64,000 bases of DNA from Gimesia algae (lineage in GTDB: Bacteria > Planctomycetota > Planctomycetia > Planctomycetales > Planctomycetaceae). Positions 46,487 to 61,563 of the stretch are shown in pieces (position 1 is the first letter of the stretch; each line of letters opens with the position of its first letter). The translations under genes and the position numbers were made by a program. The stretch covers positions 7,259,029 to 7,323,028 of the forward strand of contig NZ_CP036343.1 in the NCBI RefSeq assembly GCF_007746795.1, read 5' to 3'. The notes beneath the pieces are model-generated. The model was not told the origin of the DNA and did no database searches. It saw nothing but the letters and a program-made list of their open reading frames with translations.

Positions 46487-46795
46487 TTAAAAGAATGAAA
46501 TACGATCATCCTCATGCAGTTCCACAATCGCCTTCTTCCATGATTTTGTATAACCAACTTTATATTTATGTCGCCGTGGCTTTCCGCCTCGATTCTGTGT
46601 GCGAACACCAACGACTCGCACATTCCACAATTCAGACACAGCTTTTTTAATATCTGTTTTCGTGGCAGATTTATCGACCACAAACGTGTATGCATTGAAA
46701 GACTCAGACAGGTGAGTCCCTTTTTCTGTCACCAATGGCCGGATGACGACCTGATACGGCTCCAGTTGAACGCCTTTTTTTAAACCATCCGACAT
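46487..46795 (-). CDS. rplW: 50S ribosomal protein L23
   Basis: A 102-residue L23, the docking site for trigger factor and SRP near the tunnel exit: VIRPLVTEKGTHLSESFNAYTFVVDKSATKTDIKKAVSELWNVRVVGVRTQNRGGKPRRHKYKVGYTKSWKKAIVEL. It begins 52 bases after rplD. Confidence 0.96.
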   Translation of the reverse strand: MSDGLKKGVQLEPYQVVIRPLVTEKGTHLSESFNAYTFVVDKSATKTDIKKAVSELWNVRVVGVRTQNRGGKPRRHKYKVGYTKSWKKAIVELHEDDRISFF

Positions 46796-46847
46796 AACAA
46801 CTAACCTTAATACTCAAACTGGATGACTAAACTGAAAACCCTGTAAA

Positions 46848-47477
46848 CTAACCTTCAACCCGACCGAGCAGCCGATCCAGGGCTGACTTGGTCAGAACCA
46901 TCTGCCGCTGATGCAGAACATCATAAGCATTCAGGTCGCTTGCAGGTGAAACCTGTACCCCTGCAATATTGCGAGCAGATTTCCATACTACAGGATCATG
47001 CCCTTCAACAGTCAGCAGACAACTGGTGCTGGATAAACCCAGAGCCTTCAGCACGCCTACGACTTCTTTTGTCTTTGGAACCTGCAACGCCAGTTCATCA
47101 ATCAGCGTCACCTGCTCATCTTCAAATTTACTTAATATCGCCATACGGGTTGCCAGCTTGACCGCCTTCTTAGGCAAGCGATAGCTCCAGTCTTTCGGAG
47201 TTTTCGCAAAAGTGTGACCACCGCCCCGTCGCACAGGAGTTCGGGCTGCACCAGCACGGGCACGCCCAGTCCCTTTCTGACGATACAGCTTCTTGGTACT
47301 GCCAACGACCATACCACGGCTCTTTGTCTTGGAAGAACCAATTCGTTTGTTCGCCTCATACATCACGACGACATCGTGCAGTAACTGGCGATTGATTCCA
47401 TTGGCTAATTCCGTGGACTCAAATTCATATTTGCCCACTTCTTTGCCAGCTTTATCTTGAATTGCAACAGAAATCAT
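46848..47477 (-). CDS. rplD: 50S ribosomal protein L4
   Basis: A 209-residue L4 with the arm GTGRARAGAARTPVRRGGGHTFAKTPKDWSYRLPKKAVKLATRMAILSK that reaches into the tunnel, and a C-terminal fold (ALGLSSTSCLLTVEGHDPVVWKSARNIAGVQVSPASDLNAYDVL). In E. coli the same protein also autoregulates the S10 operon; whether it does so here is unknown. It lies 54 bases after rplC. Confidence 0.96.
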   Translation of the reverse strand: MISVAIQDKAGKEVGKYEFESTELANGINRQLLHDVVVMYEANKRIGSSKTKSRGMVVGSTKKLYRQKGTGRARAGAARTPVRRGGGHTFAKTPKDWSYRLPKKAVKLATRMAILSKFEDEQVTLIDELALQVPKTKEVVGVLKALGLSSTSCLLTVEGHDPVVWKSARNIAGVQVSPASDLNAYDVLHQRQMVLTKSALDRLLGRVEG

Positions 47478-47531
47478 TTCGACACCATATATATAAGGCA
47501 GAACTACCTAAGTACTTCAAACACTCAAAAA

Positions 47532-48221
47532 CTAATACTTGTTAGTACGACGAATCACCAGATCGCCCCCATTCGGGCCTGGCACGGCACCCCGGACCAG
47601 AAGAACGCCGTTCTCCTCATCAACCCGGACCACTTTCAAATGTCTGACAGTAATCTGCTTGCCACCATATCGACCACCCATTCGCGTCCCCTTCATAACA
47701 CGGGAAGGATCCGCACTCTGACCAATAGAACCACCATGACGGTGAACTCGTTTCACACCGTGAGTAGCTCGTTGACCCGAGAAATTATGTCTTTTCATCA
47801 CACCGGCGAAACCGCGACCCTTGCTGGTACCAATCACATCAATGAATGGCACATCAGCGAAGACGGAAACCGTCAACTCGCCGCCGACTTCGCAACCATG
47901 GTCTTCACCATCCGTGCGAAACTCTTTTACAAACCGCTTTGGCTCGCAACCTGCTTTTTCCACTACAGCCACACCGGACTCCGCACGCTTCTTCTGACGC
48001 TTGCTATCCAGTGCCGCCACATGGCCACGCTCACTACGAGCGGCTAACCGGCGTGGTTTATCTCCAAAACCAACCTGAACCGCTTCGTAACCATCCGTGT
48101 CCAAAGTACGCACCTGGAGCACATGGCAAGGACCAGCCTGAATCACAGTGACAGGGACCATAATCCCGTCATCATAAATTTGCGTCATCCCGACCTTTTT
48201 ACCCAGCAGACCGACAGGCAT
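47532..48221 (-). CDS. rplC: 50S ribosomal protein L3
   Basis: About 229 residues: MPVGLLGKKVGMTQIYDDGIMVPVTVIQAGPCHVLQVRT at the start, and the W-finger-type region FKGRGFAGVMKRHNFSGQRATHGVKRVHRHGGSIGQSADPSRVMKGTRMGGRYGGKQITVRHLKVV. The ATG at 48221 is chosen (AAGG nine bases upstream); another in-frame ATG is two codons earlier. The longer frame to 48323 lacks support. Confidence 0.95.
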   Translation of the reverse strand: MPVGLLGKKVGMTQIYDDGIMVPVTVIQAGPCHVLQVRTLDTDGYEAVQVGFGDKPRRLAARSERGHVAALDSKRQKKRAESGVAVVEKAGCEPKRFVKEFRTDGEDHGCEVGGELTVSVFADVPFIDVIGTSKGRGFAGVMKRHNFSGQRATHGVKRVHRHGGSIGQSADPSRVMKGTRMGGRYGGKQITVRHLKVVRVDEENGVLLVRGAVPGPNGGDLVIRRTNKY

Positions 48222-48382
48222 ACTCATCACCCTTAAACAACGGGAACAAAGCTTCCACGAACACCGCCAGTTTAGACAGCAGGAAGCATAGCACCACCAG
48301 CCAAAAGCTGGATCCCTAACCAATCAAGCGACATCGGCACGAAACCGACAGCGCGAGCATCATAACGAAAACCGATAATAGA

Positions 48383-48715
48383 CTAGTTTCCGCCAGCGGA
48401 CGCCTTAATTTTAATATCAACACCAGCAGGCAACGACAATTTATTCAAAGCATCAATTGTCTTGCCGGTTGGAGACAAAATATCAACCAAACGCTTATGA
48501 GTCCGAATTTCAAACTGCTCGCGAGATTTCTTATCGATGTGCGGTCCTTTCAGAACCGTATATCGCTCAACTCTCGTTGGCAATGGAATAGGGCCATGCA
48601 CGATCGCACCGGTTCGCTTCGCCGTATCAACAATATCTGCTGCCGACTGATCCAAAACGGAGTGATCATAAGCTTCCATGCGAATTCTAATTCGCTCTTG
48701 ACTCGCAACGGCCAC
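48383..48715 (-). CDS. rpsJ: 30S ribosomal protein S10
   Basis: S10 leads the S10 cluster; in E. coli it also works in antitermination as NusE. The 110-residue chain has [79 protein letters not shown] at 48715 is preferred; a TTG one codon earlier is also possible (AAGGA upstream). It lies 161 bases before rplC, a wide gap for this cluster. Confidence 0.94.
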   Translation of the reverse strand: MAVASQERIRIRMEAYDHSVLDQSAADIVDTAKRTGAIVHGPIPLPTRVERYTVLKGPHIDKKSREQFEIRTHKRLVDILSPTGKTIDALNKLSLPAGVDIKIKASAGGN

Positions 48716-48785
48716 CAATAATTTCCTTCGCTAAAATTAGACTCTTACCCCGCTTAGACAATTTTCTCGCACGGGGAAGCGAGCA

Positions 48786-48814
48786 ATACTAATGAGACCT
48801 TCACCGCTTGTCAA
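48786..48814 (-). promoter_or_regulatory. sigma70-like promoter of the S10 cluster
   Basis: TTGACA (48809-48814), 17 bases, TAGTAT (48786-48791) on the minus strand, about 70 bases before rpsJ. The -35 matches the consensus perfectly. It sits in the 272-base gap after fusA and implies that rpsJ and the genes after it are not solely dependent on fusA transcription. Confidence 0.75.
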
Positions 48815-48987
48815 CAACCCCACCAAAGCTTAAAACGCTTTTTTTGAAATTCTGACTTCTTTACCAGGAAAGCACACCAGATGCTGTTCATCTGAATTCC
48901 GCAATGCAGTTTTCAGTTTCGCAGAGGAGACAAGTTACACTCTCCCCCACTGGATACCAAGCGTCCAACCCTATGATTTTTCAAAAA

Positions 48988-51087
48988 TTATCCAATCATC
49001 TCTTTTAAGACACTTGGAGGAGCTGGCGCGTACTTCAATGGCTCCATTGAAAACGAGGCACGTCCCTGCGACAGGCTGCGAATCTGGGTAGAATAACCAA
49101 ACAACTGCGACAGAGGTGATTCGACCTCCATCACACACAGATCCCCCCGCCATTCACTATTCAGAACGCTCGCATTCCGAGAACTGAGATCCGCCTGGAT
49201 ATTTCCCCGAAACTCATCGGGCGTTACAACTTCCATCTTCATAATAGGTTCCAGCAACTGCATCTTCGCATCCATAATGCAACCATGCAACGCCTCGGAA
49301 ACAGCAGCCTCAACGGCAGCCTCATTCGTCTCCCCTTCGCGGGCATGCGCTTCGAGCACGGTGAACTGCACATTCATCAGAGGAAACCCAACCTGCCCGC
49401 CGCCATCAACGCCCATCCGCAAGGTATCCATCATCACCTTGACCAGACCAGGATCCAAATCTTCCGGCTTCAATTTACTGATAATCGAAATCGGCGATTC
49501 TCCCTTAAAAGGCTCCAGACGCAACTTCACATTGAAATACAGGTTCCCATTTGCTGCCGGACGATTGAACTCAACCCTTTTTTCAACCGCCGCTGAAACC
49601 GTTTCGCGATAACTGACGCGCGGCTTATGCACGCGCACACTTAAATTGAATTCTTTCTGCATCCGGTTCCGCAACACCTCCAGATGCAATTCCCCCATGC
49701 CCGACACAATCGTCTGGCCAGTCTCTTCGTTGGGGATCGCCTTGAATGTCGGGTCCTGCCGAGACAGTTTCACCAAAGTCTCTTCCAGCTTTTTCCGATC
49801 CGCACTCGACTCCGGCTCCACCGCCATCGAAATAACGGTCTCGGGAAACGAAATACTTTCCAGCAAAATCGGATGTTTAATATCACAGAGCGTGTCGCCC
49901 GTGACCGCATCTTTCGGCCCGATCACTCCGGCAATATCACCGGCGTCAATACTGTCTGTTTCAACCTTTTCCCGTGCGTCAGCATGCACACGCCAGAGCT
50001 GACTGATTAACTCTTTCTTACCAGTACGTGCATTGAGTAACCGCGTACCGCTCTTCAACTGACCCGAGTAAACACGGATAAAACATAAATCGCCATGCTT
50101 ATCGGTCTGAATCTTGAAGACCAGCCCACACACGGGCTCATCCACTGAAGTCGCCCGCGATTCCGGTTCACCGGCATCACCACCCCGCTTTTTCGGCTGT
50201 GGATTAATCCCTTCGACAGGAGGCCGATCCAGCGGGCTGGGCAGGAATTCACCCACGGCATCCAGCACCGGCTGTACGCCGATAAAATTCAGGGAAGAAC
50301 CACAAAATGTTGGCTGCAGATCACCCCGCAATGTCGCCTCCCTCAACAGACGCAACAGATCTGCTTCCGGAATATCTTCGGTTTCGTAATACTGCTCCAG
50401 CACCTTCTCGTCCAGCTCGGCGACAGCTTCCAGCATTTTATTCCGCCACTCCTGCGCCTGCTCCAGATACTCATCAGCAATTTCACGAACTTCGAAGCTG
50501 GACCCCATAGAACCCTTGTCGTAATAGAGTGATTTCATTTTGACCAGATCAATCACCCCCTCAAACGAGACACCTGTGGAAGTGGAACCTTCCCCGATCG
50601 GAATCTGCAGCGCCACAGGATTGGCTCGCAGGCGGCGCTTAATCTCTTCAAATGTACGGTTAAAGCTGGCACCGATGCGATCCATTTTATTAATAAAACA
50701 GATGCGGGGCACATTGTATTTATCCGCCTGCCGCCAGACTGTTTCGCTCTGGGCTTCCACCCCTTCCATTGCGCTGAACACAACGACGGCACCATCCAGC
50801 ACCCGCAGGCTGCGCTCTACCTCGGCTGTAAAATCGACGTGCCCTGGCGTGTCAATAATGTTGATCGAATACCCTTTCCAGTGACAGGTAATCGCAGCCG
50901 AATAGATGGTAATTCCCCGCTTCGCTTCTTCTTCATCGAAGTCTGTCGCGGTTGTACCTTCATCGACCCCACCGGGCCTGTGCACAACGCCTGCGTAATA
51001 CAGAATTCGCTCGGTGGTCGTGGTCTTACCGGCATCAATGTGAGCGATAATCCCGATATTTCTGATATGATCTATTGAAGCTGACAT
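48988..51087 (-). CDS. fusA: translation elongation factor G
   Basis: EF-G translocates mRNA and tRNA using GTP. The 699-residue protein has G1 [16 protein letters not shown]2 in [13 protein letters not shown]3 DTPGHVD and G4 NKMD (FINKMDR), then domains II-V. The last part ([28 protein letters not shown]) diverges from the typical EF-G ending, and resembles the spirochaete/planctomycete (spdEFG) and mitochondrial EF-G1 forms. The start at 51087 (GAGGG before it) is favoured over 51105. It is separated from rpsG by a terminator, and tuf is not next to it. Confidence 0.95.
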   Translation of the reverse strand: MSASIDHIRNIGIIAHIDAGKTTTTERILYYAGVVHRPGGVDEGTTATDFDEEEAKRGITIYSAAITCHWKGYSINIIDTPGHVDFTAEVERSLRVLDGAVVVFSAMEGVEAQSETVWRQADKYNVPRICFINKMDRIGASFNRTFEEIKRRLRANPVALQIPIGEGSTSTGVSFEGVIDLVKMKSLYYDKGSMGSSFEVREIADEYLEQAQEWRNKMLEAVAELDEKVLEQYYETEDIPEADLLRLLREATLRGDLQPTFCGSSLNFIGVQPVLDAVGEFLPSPLDRPPVEGINPQPKKRGGDAGEPESRATSVDEPVCGLVFKIQTDKHGDLCFIRVYSGQLKSGTRLLNARTGKKELISQLWRVHADAREKVETDSIDAGDIAGVIGPKDAVTGDTLCDIKHPILLESISFPETVISMAVEPESSADRKKLEETLVKLSRQDPTFKAIPNEETGQTIVSGMGELHLEVLRNRMQKEFNLSVRVHKPRVSYRETVSAAVEKRVEFNRPAANGNLYFNVKLRLEPFKGESPISIISKLKPEDLDPGLVKVMMDTLRMGVDGGGQVGFPLMNVQFTVLEAHAREGETNEAAVEAAVSEALHGCIMDAKMQLLEPIMKMEVVTPDEFRGNIQADLSSRNASVLNSEWRGDLCVMEVESPLSQLFGYSTQIRSLSQGRASFSMEPLKYAPAPPSVLKEMIG

Positions 51088-51208
51088 CTTACCCTCTAAC
51101 CCCATTCACAAAAGTGCCAACATGCACACCAGACAGCAACGCATCACTTCTGCCTGAAACTCATCGCACACAAACCAGATGTTACATCTTACGTCTTCCC
51201 CCGGGATC

Positions 51209-51259
51209 AAAAAAAAAGACGCACAAAGTAATGGCGCGAGAGCCTTACCAGTGCGTCTT
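51209..51259 (-). terminator. intrinsic terminator between rpsG and fusA
   Basis: Arms AAGACGCAC (51216-51224) and GTGCGTCTT (51251-51259), with an inner GGC/GCC pair, followed on the minus strand by nine T residues (A-run at 51209-51217). It starts 20 bases past the rpsG stop, so rpsL-rpsG and fusA are likely separate transcripts. Confidence 0.92.
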
Positions 51260-51278
51260 AATGATCGATTAACTTGCC

Positions 51279-51758
51279 TTAGCGTGAGAAGGCGAAGTGA
51301 GCAAATGCTTTGTTCGCTTCAGCCATGCGATGGATATTCTCACGGGTAGTCATGGCTGTCCCCTCTTTTTTGTGGGCTGACATAATTTCATCTGCCAGAC
51401 GAACTTCCATGGGACGGCCCTTCTTGCCACGAATTGCGGCCAGAAGCCAGCGAATCGCCAGGGTCTGCTGACGCTTGGGATTCACGGGAGTTGGAACCTG
51501 ATAAGTCGCACCACCGACGCGTTTGGACCGGACTTCTACACTGGGCTTTACATTTTCTACAGCCTGCGTGAAGACTTCGATCGGCTCAACATCGGGAACC
51601 TTTTCTCTGATACGCTCCAAAGCATCATAGAAAACGTTTTGAGCAACGCTCTTTTTACCATCGTGCATCAGGCAGTTAACAAACTTGGAAGCCAACATCG
51701 AATTGAACCGTGGATCTGGTTTCAACTGAGACACACTGGCTGTAAACTTCTTGCCCAT
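51279..51758 (-). CDS. rpsG: 30S ribosomal protein S7
   Basis: S7 nucleates assembly of the 30S head. The 159-residue chain has the family's [37 protein letters not shown] and [50 protein letters not shown]. It lies 90 bases after rpsL. Confidence 0.97.
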   Translation of the reverse strand: MGKKFTASVSQLKPDPRFNSMLASKFVNCLMHDGKKSVAQNVFYDALERIREKVPDVEPIEVFTQAVENVKPSVEVRSKRVGGATYQVPTPVNPKRQQTLAIRWLLAAIRGKKGRPMEVRLADEIMSAHKKEGTAMTTRENIHRMAEANKAFAHFAFSR

Positions 51759-51848
51759 TCCAACTTTTCCTCTGACAGTAATTTCAGCGTTCTTGCAGAA
51801 TGCTGACTAAATGATATCAAATATTAAATGAATGAATTTAAACCAGGC

Positions 51849-52220
51849 CTACTTAGGACGCTTGGTACCGTAACGACTGCGTGCCTGACGACGATCATTC
51901 ACACCCAGTGTATCCAGAACACCGCGGATGACCTTATAGCGAACACCCGGCAAGTCGCGAACACGACCACCACGCACGAGCACAATCGAGTGCTCCTGCA
52001 GGTTATGCCCTTCACCAGGAATATAAGCCGTCAGCTCTTTCCCGTTGGAAAGACGCACACGAGCCACTTTACGCAAGGCGGAGTTCGGCTTTTTCGGCGT
52101 GACGGTTTTTACCTGCAGACAGACACCACGCTTCTGCGGACAACCTTCCAGCAGAGGAGTTTTACTCTTGGAGATCTGTTTTTTTCTTGGCTTACGAATC
52201 AACTGATTAATCGTTGGCAT
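51849..52220 (-). CDS. rpsL: 30S ribosomal protein S12
   Basis: S12 sits at the decoding centre. The 123-residue chain keeps the two classical loops: [17 protein letters not shown] with Lys43, and [13 protein letters not shown], in which residue 88 is Arg where E. coli has Lys. K88R is a known streptomycin-resistance change in other bacteria. The ATG at 52220 gives the usual [13 protein letters not shown] start; the longer frame to 52265 is less likely. Confidence 0.96.
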   Translation of the reverse strand: MPTINQLIRKPRKKQISKSKTPLLEGCPQKRGVCLQVKTVTPKKPNSALRKVARVRLSNGKELTAYIPGEGHNLQEHSIVLVRGGRVRDLPGVRYKVIRGVLDTLGVNDRRQARSRYGTKRPK

Positions 52221-52348
52221 CTGAAACAATCCATCTTCGTTCAAAACTTGAACTACAATAAACACTTCTATTTACATGCAGCCATCGAAACAAATGACCA
52301 CGTTATTCGCATCTTTTCCGTACCTCCCACCGGAGACAGGAACGGGAC

Positions 52349-52377
52349 AATGTATCCAGCCCGAACGCATCCGTCAA
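52349..52377 (-). promoter_or_regulatory. candidate promoter of rpsL-rpsG
   Basis: TTGACG (52372-52377), 17 bases, TACATT (52349-52354) on the minus strand within the 228-base gap between rpoC and rpsL. A small inverted repeat GTTCAA-AAC-TTGAAC lies at 52239-52253 just before the coding start. Confidence 0.5.
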
Positions 52378-52448
52378 GTCTCACACCTGATCCAATTTTT
52401 GATCAAAGACAATCGACTGATCCGCAATATCGTTCGGACTGCTACACC

Positions 52449-55400
52449 TTATTCATCATACGGATTCGGACTGGGTGGCGTATTTTCCACTGAGGGATCA
52501 ACGCCTCCCTGCCCATAGTCTTCGACTTCCTGACCGCCCCCCAGAGGAACCGGTTTATCAGGCGTGACTTCGTTCAACAGACTCATACGAGCTGCCAGAA
52601 TCCGTTCTTTTTCTGCTTTCAGTTCTTCCAGAGCTTCCGGACGAATTCGCACTTCTGCAGTCTGATGCTGGTAGAAACCAGTTCCTGCCGGCACGAGGTG
52701 GCCCAGAATCACGTTTTCCTTCAGACCTACCAGATAGTCAACCCGACCTGCCAGAGCAGCTTCGGTCAGCACCTTGGTGGTTTCCTGGAAACTGGCAGCC
52801 GAGATAAAGCTTTCGCTTTGTACGGAAGCTTTGGTAATCCCCAGCAACTGCGAGCTGGCAGACGCCGGTCGCGGCTTGGTGAAGCTGGCGGGACCCTGCC
52901 CTGCCAGTTCTACCTGGGCATTCACTTCTTCGATGGTCGCCAGCGGAACCAGGTCGCCTGGCTGGAAATCGGTATCACCCGAATCCACAACCTTAACACA
53001 GGCACTGGTCTCTTCGTTGATCTGCTGGAAGGTCAGCTTGTCGAGCACGATGCCCGGCAGCAGATTGGTATCACCCACATCTTCCACCATCACCTTGCTC
53101 AACATGCGGGAAATAATAATTTCCAGATGCTTGTCGTCGATCGTCACACGCTGTGCACGATAGACGTTCTGAATTTCATGCAGCAGGTACTGCTGGACGG
53201 CTTCGGTACCACTCACACGCAAAATATCGTGAGGCACCAGAGGACCACGCACCAGAGCGTCGCCAGCTTTTACCAGGTCGCCCGCGTGAACCAGCAGATG
53301 CTTACCGTGAGGAATCACGTGTTCCACTTCGGTTCCGTCTTCACCACGAACAATCACGATTCGCTTACCACGTTTCTTTTCTGGAACGAATTCGACTTCA
53401 CCGTCGATTTCAGCCAGAACGGAGGGGTCTTTCGGACGACGTGCTTCAAACAGCTCCGTCACACGAGGCAGACCACCGGTAATATCCTGGGTACCGGAAG
53501 ATTCACGTGGGTTCTTCGCCACCACGGTTCCCGCGGTGATTTGTTGCCCTTCATCCACTTCGATACTGGCTTTTTCAGGCAGGTAATAGAAGTCGAGAAT
53601 TTTCCCGGTACCGTCTTCGATGATAATCTGCGGATGCAGCTCACCTTTATGTTCAATGATCGAACGGCGGACGTGACCACTGGGGTCCTTATCCGTACGA
53701 ATAGTCTTACCTTCGACACACTCTTCATACCGGACACGACCACCCACTTCAGCCAGGATCGAGATGGAGTGAGGGTCCCATTGACAGATCACCTGACCTT
53801 CGGACAGCTCATCACCTTCATTGACCATCAGAGTGGCACCGTTGGGAATGGTGTACCGTTCAAGTTCACGACCTTTTGGATCGTTAATCAAAACTTCACC
53901 ATTTCGCGTCAGGACCACGCTCAGACCTTCACTGTTGACAACAGATCGGATGCGGGCAAAGCTCACCTTACCGGCACGACGGGTGCGGATTTCGTTTTCT
54001 TCCACTTCACGGGAAGCGGTTCCACCAATGTGGAACGTACGCATTGTCAGCTGAGTACCAGGTTCACCCACACTCTGTGCAGCGATAATCCCGACAGCCA
54101 GCCCCTCTTCGACCAGCGAACCGGTCGACAGGTCCATCCCGTAGCACAGCCGACAGAGGCCCAGAGACGATTCACAGGTCATCGGGCTGCGTACCTGAAT
54201 TTTCTCCAGACCCATTTCCTCGATGCGACGGGCAATCTCGACTGTGATCAGTTCATTCTCACGGACAATCACTTCGTCGGTAATCGGGTCGACAATGTTC
54301 GTACGACTGACACGACCACGGATCGCATCGGTCAGACTCATTTCGACCTTCTCACCACGATAGACCACCCCACGGGTCATACCCTGAGCCGTTCCACAGT
54401 CATGTTCAGTCACAACCACGTTCTGACAGATATCTGCCAGCTTACGTGTCAGGTAACCAGAGTCTGCCGTTTTCAGAGCGGTATCCGCCAGACCTTTTCG
54501 TGCACCGTGGGTTGAGCTGAAGTACTCGAGCACAGTCAGACCTTCTCGGAAGTTCGCCTTAATGGGAGTTTCAATAATTTCCCCACTCGGCTTGGCCATC
54601 AGACCACGCATACCACCCAGCTGACGCATCTGTTCGATACCACCACGAGCACCGGAGTTTGACATCAGATAGATCGGGTTCACGTACTTGCCGTTTTCAC
54701 GGTAGTCATTTTCCAGCTCATGCATCATGGAGGTCGTAATCAACTCGCGGGCATGAGTCCAGGTATCGAGCACCTGGTTATATCGCTCTTCCGCAGTAAT
54801 CAGACCACGGTCATACAGTTTATTTTTCTGCAGGACAGTCTTTTCAGAATCTCCAATCACCTTGGCCTTGTTCGGCGCGGTCTTCAGGTCGCTGGTTGCG
54901 AAGGACAGACCACTCAAGGTTGATTCACGGAAACCGGTTTCTTTCATCTTGTCGAGCAGGTTAATCGTTTCCCGCCGTCCCAGTTCCAGATAACAGTCGG
55001 AAATCACGTTGGACAGATCGCGACCTTTCATGGTGAGATTATAAAACGCCATCTTCCTGGGCAGAATATCATTGAAAATCACACGGCCCACGGTCGTCTC
55101 AATCAAACCACCCATCTTGAAATCATCTGCCCCGTCACCTTTAATCCGCTTATCAGAAGGCATACGCACTTTGATAATGGCATGGCGATCAAGTGCGCGC
55201 TGCTGGAAGGCGGCGTGTACTTCGCTGACACCGGAGAAAGTCATCCCTTCCCCCTTCCGCTCTGCCTTTTTGAGCGTCAGGTAATAGCAACCCATCACGA
55301 TATCCTGTGAAGGACGAATAATGGGAGCACCATCAGAAGGACTGAAGATATTGTTTGTCGCCAGCATCAGCGTGGTCGCTTCCACCTGGGCTTCAATAGA

Positions 55401-56810
55401 GAGTGGCAGGTGAACCGCCATCTGGTCACCATCGAAGTCGGCATTGAACCCACCACAAACCAGCGGATGCACACGAATCGCGTTTCCTTCTACCAGAATC
55501 GGTTCAAATGCCTGAATCCCCATACGGTGTAAAGTCGGAGCACGGTTCAGCAATACAGGGTGATTCTGAATGACTTCATCGAGAATATCCCAGACGTCCT
55601 CATCCTTACGTTCCAGCATGCGTTTGGCAGATTTGATCGTATCAGCATGGCCGCTGTCTTTCAGACGACGAATAATGAAGGGCTGAAACAGTTCCAACGC
55701 AATCTTCTTGGGCAGACCACACTGATGCAGTTTCAGCTCGGGACCTACCACGATCACACTTCGTGCCGAATAGTCAACACGTTTACCCAGCAGGTTTTCA
55801 CGAAAACGTCCCTGCTTACCTTTGATCATGTCAGTCAGAGACTTCAAAGGCCGATTGGAAGACCCCAGGACCGGACGCTTGCAGCGGTTATTATCAAACA
55901 ACGCATCGACCGACTGCTGCAGCATGCGTTTTTCGTTCCGCACAATAACTTCAGGTGCATTCAGGTCAACCAGTTTTTTCAATCGGTTGTTTCGGTTTAT
56001 AATTCGACGATACAGGTCGTTCAGGTCGCTGGTGGCAAAGTTGCCTGAATCCAGCAGTACCAGAGGACGCAGATCGGGAGGAATCACGGGAATCACTTCC
56101 AATACCATCCATTCCGGACGGTTGTCACTGTCACGCAACGACTCAACAATTTTCAGCCGCTTGATGTAATCCTTGCGTTTCTGCTGACTGTTGGTCTCAA
56201 ACAGATCTTTTCGCAGTTGCACGGACAACTCGACCAGGTTCAGGCTCATCAATAGTTTCTTGATGGCTTCTGCACCCATTTCGATTTCGAAGGCACCGGG
56301 ACCATACTTAGCCTGATTCTGGCGCGCTTCTTCTTCGGTCATGGTCTGGCACATTTCCAGAGGCGTATCCCCCGGATCGGTGACCACATAATCCTGGAAG
56401 TAAACGACCTTCTCAAGGGCGGTCGTCTTCATGTTCAGCAACGCACCCAGACGGCTGGGCATGGATTTGAAAAACCAGATATGCACGATTGGCGCAGCAA
56501 GTTCAATGTGCCCCATACGCTTTCTACGGACGCGACTGTGAGTCACTTTCACACCACAACGGTCGCAGATCATCCCTTTGTACTTCATGCCCCGGTATTT
56601 TCCGCAGGCACATTCCCAGTCTTTTTCAGGACCAAAAATCCGCTCACAGAACAGACCATCCCGTTCGGGGCGGTAGGTTCGATAGTTAATGGTTTCCGGC
56701 TTCTTGACTTCGCCGAATGACCAACTCCGAATATCATGAGGACTGGCCAGCCCAATTTTCACTGAACCGTAATCGTTAATTCGCTCGTAAGCTGTCTGTG
56801 CAACACTCAC
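52449..56810 (-). CDS. rpoC: DNA-directed RNA polymerase subunit beta'
   Basis: The 1453-residue product has the zinc site [19 protein letters not shown] (Cys67, 69, 82, 85), the catalytic NADFDGD at 456-462 that binds Mg with three Asp residues, and later the bridge-helix and trigger-loop regions ([38 protein letters not shown]). A second four-cysteine zinc site occurs near [14 protein letters not shown] tail of about 30 residues rich in Gly, Pro and acidic residues follows. GTG start with AGGAG eight bases upstream; 98 bases after rpoB. Confidence 0.97.
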   Translation of the reverse strand: MSVAQTAYERINDYGSVKIGLASPHDIRSWSFGEVKKPETINYRTYRPERDGLFCERIFGPEKDWECACGKYRGMKYKGMICDRCGVKVTHSRVRRKRMGHIELAAPIVHIWFFKSMPSRLGALLNMKTTALEKVVYFQDYVVTDPGDTPLEMCQTMTEEEARQNQAKYGPGAFEIEMGAEAIKKLLMSLNLVELSVQLRKDLFETNSQQKRKDYIKRLKIVESLRDSDNRPEWMVLEVIPVIPPDLRPLVLLDSGNFATSDLNDLYRRIINRNNRLKKLVDLNAPEVIVRNEKRMLQQSVDALFDNNRCKRPVLGSSNRPLKSLTDMIKGKQGRFRENLLGKRVDYSARSVIVVGPELKLHQCGLPKKIALELFQPFIIRRLKDSGHADTIKSAKRMLERKDEDVWDILDEVIQNHPVLLNRAPTLHRMGIQAFEPILVEGNAIRVHPLVCGGFNADFDGDQMAVHLPLSIEAQVEATTLMLATNNIFSPSDGAPIIRPSQDIVMGCYYLTLKKAERKGEGMTFSGVSEVHAAFQQRALDRHAIIKVRMPSDKRIKGDGADDFKMGGLIETTVGRVIFNDILPRKMAFYNLTMKGRDLSNVISDCYLELGRRETINLLDKMKETGFRESTLSGLSFATSDLKTAPNKAKVIGDSEKTVLQKNKLYDRGLITAEERYNQVLDTWTHARELITTSMMHELENDYRENGKYVNPIYLMSNSGARGGIEQMRQLGGMRGLMAKPSGEIIETPIKANFREGLTVLEYFSSTHGARKGLADTALKTADSGYLTRKLADICQNVVVTEHDCGTAQGMTRGVVYRGEKVEMSLTDAIRGRVSRTNIVDPITDEVIVRENELITVEIARRIEEMGLEKIQVRSPMTCESSLGLCRLCYGMDLSTGSLVEEGLAVGIIAAQSVGEPGTQLTMRTFHIGGTASREVEENEIRTRRAGKVSFARIRSVVNSEGLSVVLTRNGEVLINDPKGRELERYTIPNGATLMVNEGDELSEGQVICQWDPHSISILAEVGGRVRYEECVEGKTIRTDKDPSGHVRRSIIEHKGELHPQIIIEDGTGKILDFYYLPEKASIEVDEGQQITAGTVVAKNPRESSGTQDITGGLPRVTELFEARRPKDPSVLAEIDGEVEFVPEKKRGKRIVIVRGEDGTEVEHVIPHGKHLLVHAGDLVKAGDALVRGPLVPHDILRVSGTEAVQQYLLHEIQNVYRAQRVTIDDKHLEIIISRMLSKVMVEDVGDTNLLPGIVLDKLTFQQINEETSACVKVVDSGDTDFQPGDLVPLATIEEVNAQVELAGQGPASFTKPRPASASSQLLGITKASVQSESFISAASFQETTKVLTEAALAGRVDYLVGLKENVILGHLVPAGTGFYQHQTAEVRIRPEALEELKAEKERILAARMSLLNEVTPDKPVPLGGGQEVEDYGQGGVDPSVENTPPSPNPYDE

Positions 56811-56908
56811 TGTGCACGCTCCTTATTTTCTGAACTAATTATGATCAGACATTGATCCTGAAAAAGAAAACTCTACGTTTGACGCAATTCCCCAATCCTG
56901 GGAACGCG

Positions 56909-60625
<3,717 letters not shown>

Positions 60626-61021
60626 TAAGATGTTCTTTTCTACTTACCTGGTGCCAGATATGGAATTACTCTGCAGAGTTGACGCGGGAGGACTGACAGA
60701 GCACAAACCAAGAATAGCGAGGAGCCGCAGCGCGCACCTCGAGAGAATACAGCCCCGAATGCTGCATTAAAAGCGAATCGCTTGAATAAATTAAAGCCTG
60801 ATAAATCGCTCAATACTACTTTGCTATTCAAAAGAGAGTGCAATGAGTCGATTGCTTAGACCATATGGGACTGAAACGATGACTGATCGAAGCAGATAAA
60901 CTTACGGAAACAAAAATAGGAAGCAGTATCAACACGTAACGAAAACAAGCTTCTGTCATACAGTCACTCAACATTACTTTCGAACACAACCCGACAGAAT
61001 CGCGCGCCCCTACTCATAAGC

Positions 61022-61050
61022 ATTGTAAACGGTGTAACAGAACACTTCAA
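61022..61050 (-). promoter_or_regulatory. candidate rpoB promoter
   Basis: TTGAAG (61045-61050), 17 bases, TACAAT (61022-61027) on the minus strand; the -10 matches the consensus at five of six positions. It lies directly downstream of the rplL hairpin and about 390 bases before the rpoB start codon. Confidence 0.6.
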
Positions 61051-61090
61051 TCATACGCAGAAAAAAACCATATGTACATACAAACAGAAA

Positions 61091-61126
61091 TCTAACCTGT
61101 GCCAAATTATTTCGGCACAGGTCAGA
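61091..61126 (-). terminator. hairpin between rplL and rpoB, probable attenuator/terminator
   Basis: Arms CCTGTGCC (61096-61103) and GGCACAGG (61114-61121), extended by outer pairs, with a ten-base A+T-rich loop. On the minus strand it is followed by a T-rich stretch (TTAGATTTCTGTTTG). It begins 27 bases past the rplL stop, the classical place for the L7/L12-rpoB attenuator. Confidence 0.75.
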
Positions 61127-61152
61127 TCCAGATGGCTTTTTTCAGTGATTGA

Positions 61153-61563
61153 CTACTTAACTTCAGCAGTACCGCCGGCTTCTTTGATTTCCTTAACCAT
61201 TGCTTCAGCATCTTCTTTGGAAATGCCTTCTTTCAATGGTTTGGGAGCACCTTCTACCAGGTCTTTTGCTTCTTTCAGTCCCAGGCCTGTGGCGGCACGG
61301 ACGATCTTAATTACTGGAATCTTACTGTCGCCAAACCCAGTCAGGATGACGTCAAATTCTGTCTTTTCTTCTGCAGCTGCAGCACCACCACCGTCACCTT
61401 GAGGTGCCATCATGACAGCGCCACCGGCGGCAGCTTTAATACCGTGAACTTCGTCGAGGTATTCAGCCAGATCTTTAGCCTGGAGCAATGTCAATCCAGC
61501 AATTTTGTCACCCAGTTCTTTGGTTTCTTCACCAAATTCAGTTGTTGCTTCGGCTGTCGCCAT
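61153..61563 (-). CDS. rplL: 50S ribosomal protein L7/L12
   Basis: A 136-residue stalk protein: an N-terminal dimer helix ([30 protein letters not shown]), an Ala-rich hinge ([22 protein letters not shown]) and the C-terminal factor-binding domain ([60 protein letters not shown]). The ATG at 61563 is preferred over the longer frame to 61656. Confidence 0.96.
   Translation of the reverse strand: MATAEATTEFGEETKELGDKIAGLTLLQAKDLAEYLDEVHGIKAAAGGAVMMAPQGDGGGAAAAEEKTEFDVILTGFGDSKIPVIKIVRAATGLGLKEAKDLVEGAPKPLKEGISKEDAEAMVKEIKEAGGTAEVK

Larger units (their letters stand above)
60626..61152. other. rplL-rpoB intergenic region, long rpoB leader
   Basis: A 527-base gap that holds an attenuator-like hairpin next to rplL and a promoter (both listed separately) and about 390 bases of leader before rpoB. 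The leader is A+T-rich with a CGAGG/CCTCG pair around 60723-60746 and no clear gene. A 67-codon frame in it starts at TTG, has no ribosome-binding site and is not accepted. Confidence 0.5.

Noticed and set aside
52665..54515. 616-codon plus-strand frame opposite rpoC
   Set aside because: Shadow of the highly conserved rpoC gene, rich in His, Thr and Phe from antisense codons.
60640..60843. 67-codon frame in the rpoB leader
   Set aside because: Starts at TTG without a ribosome-binding site and has an implausible composition; probably untranslated leader.
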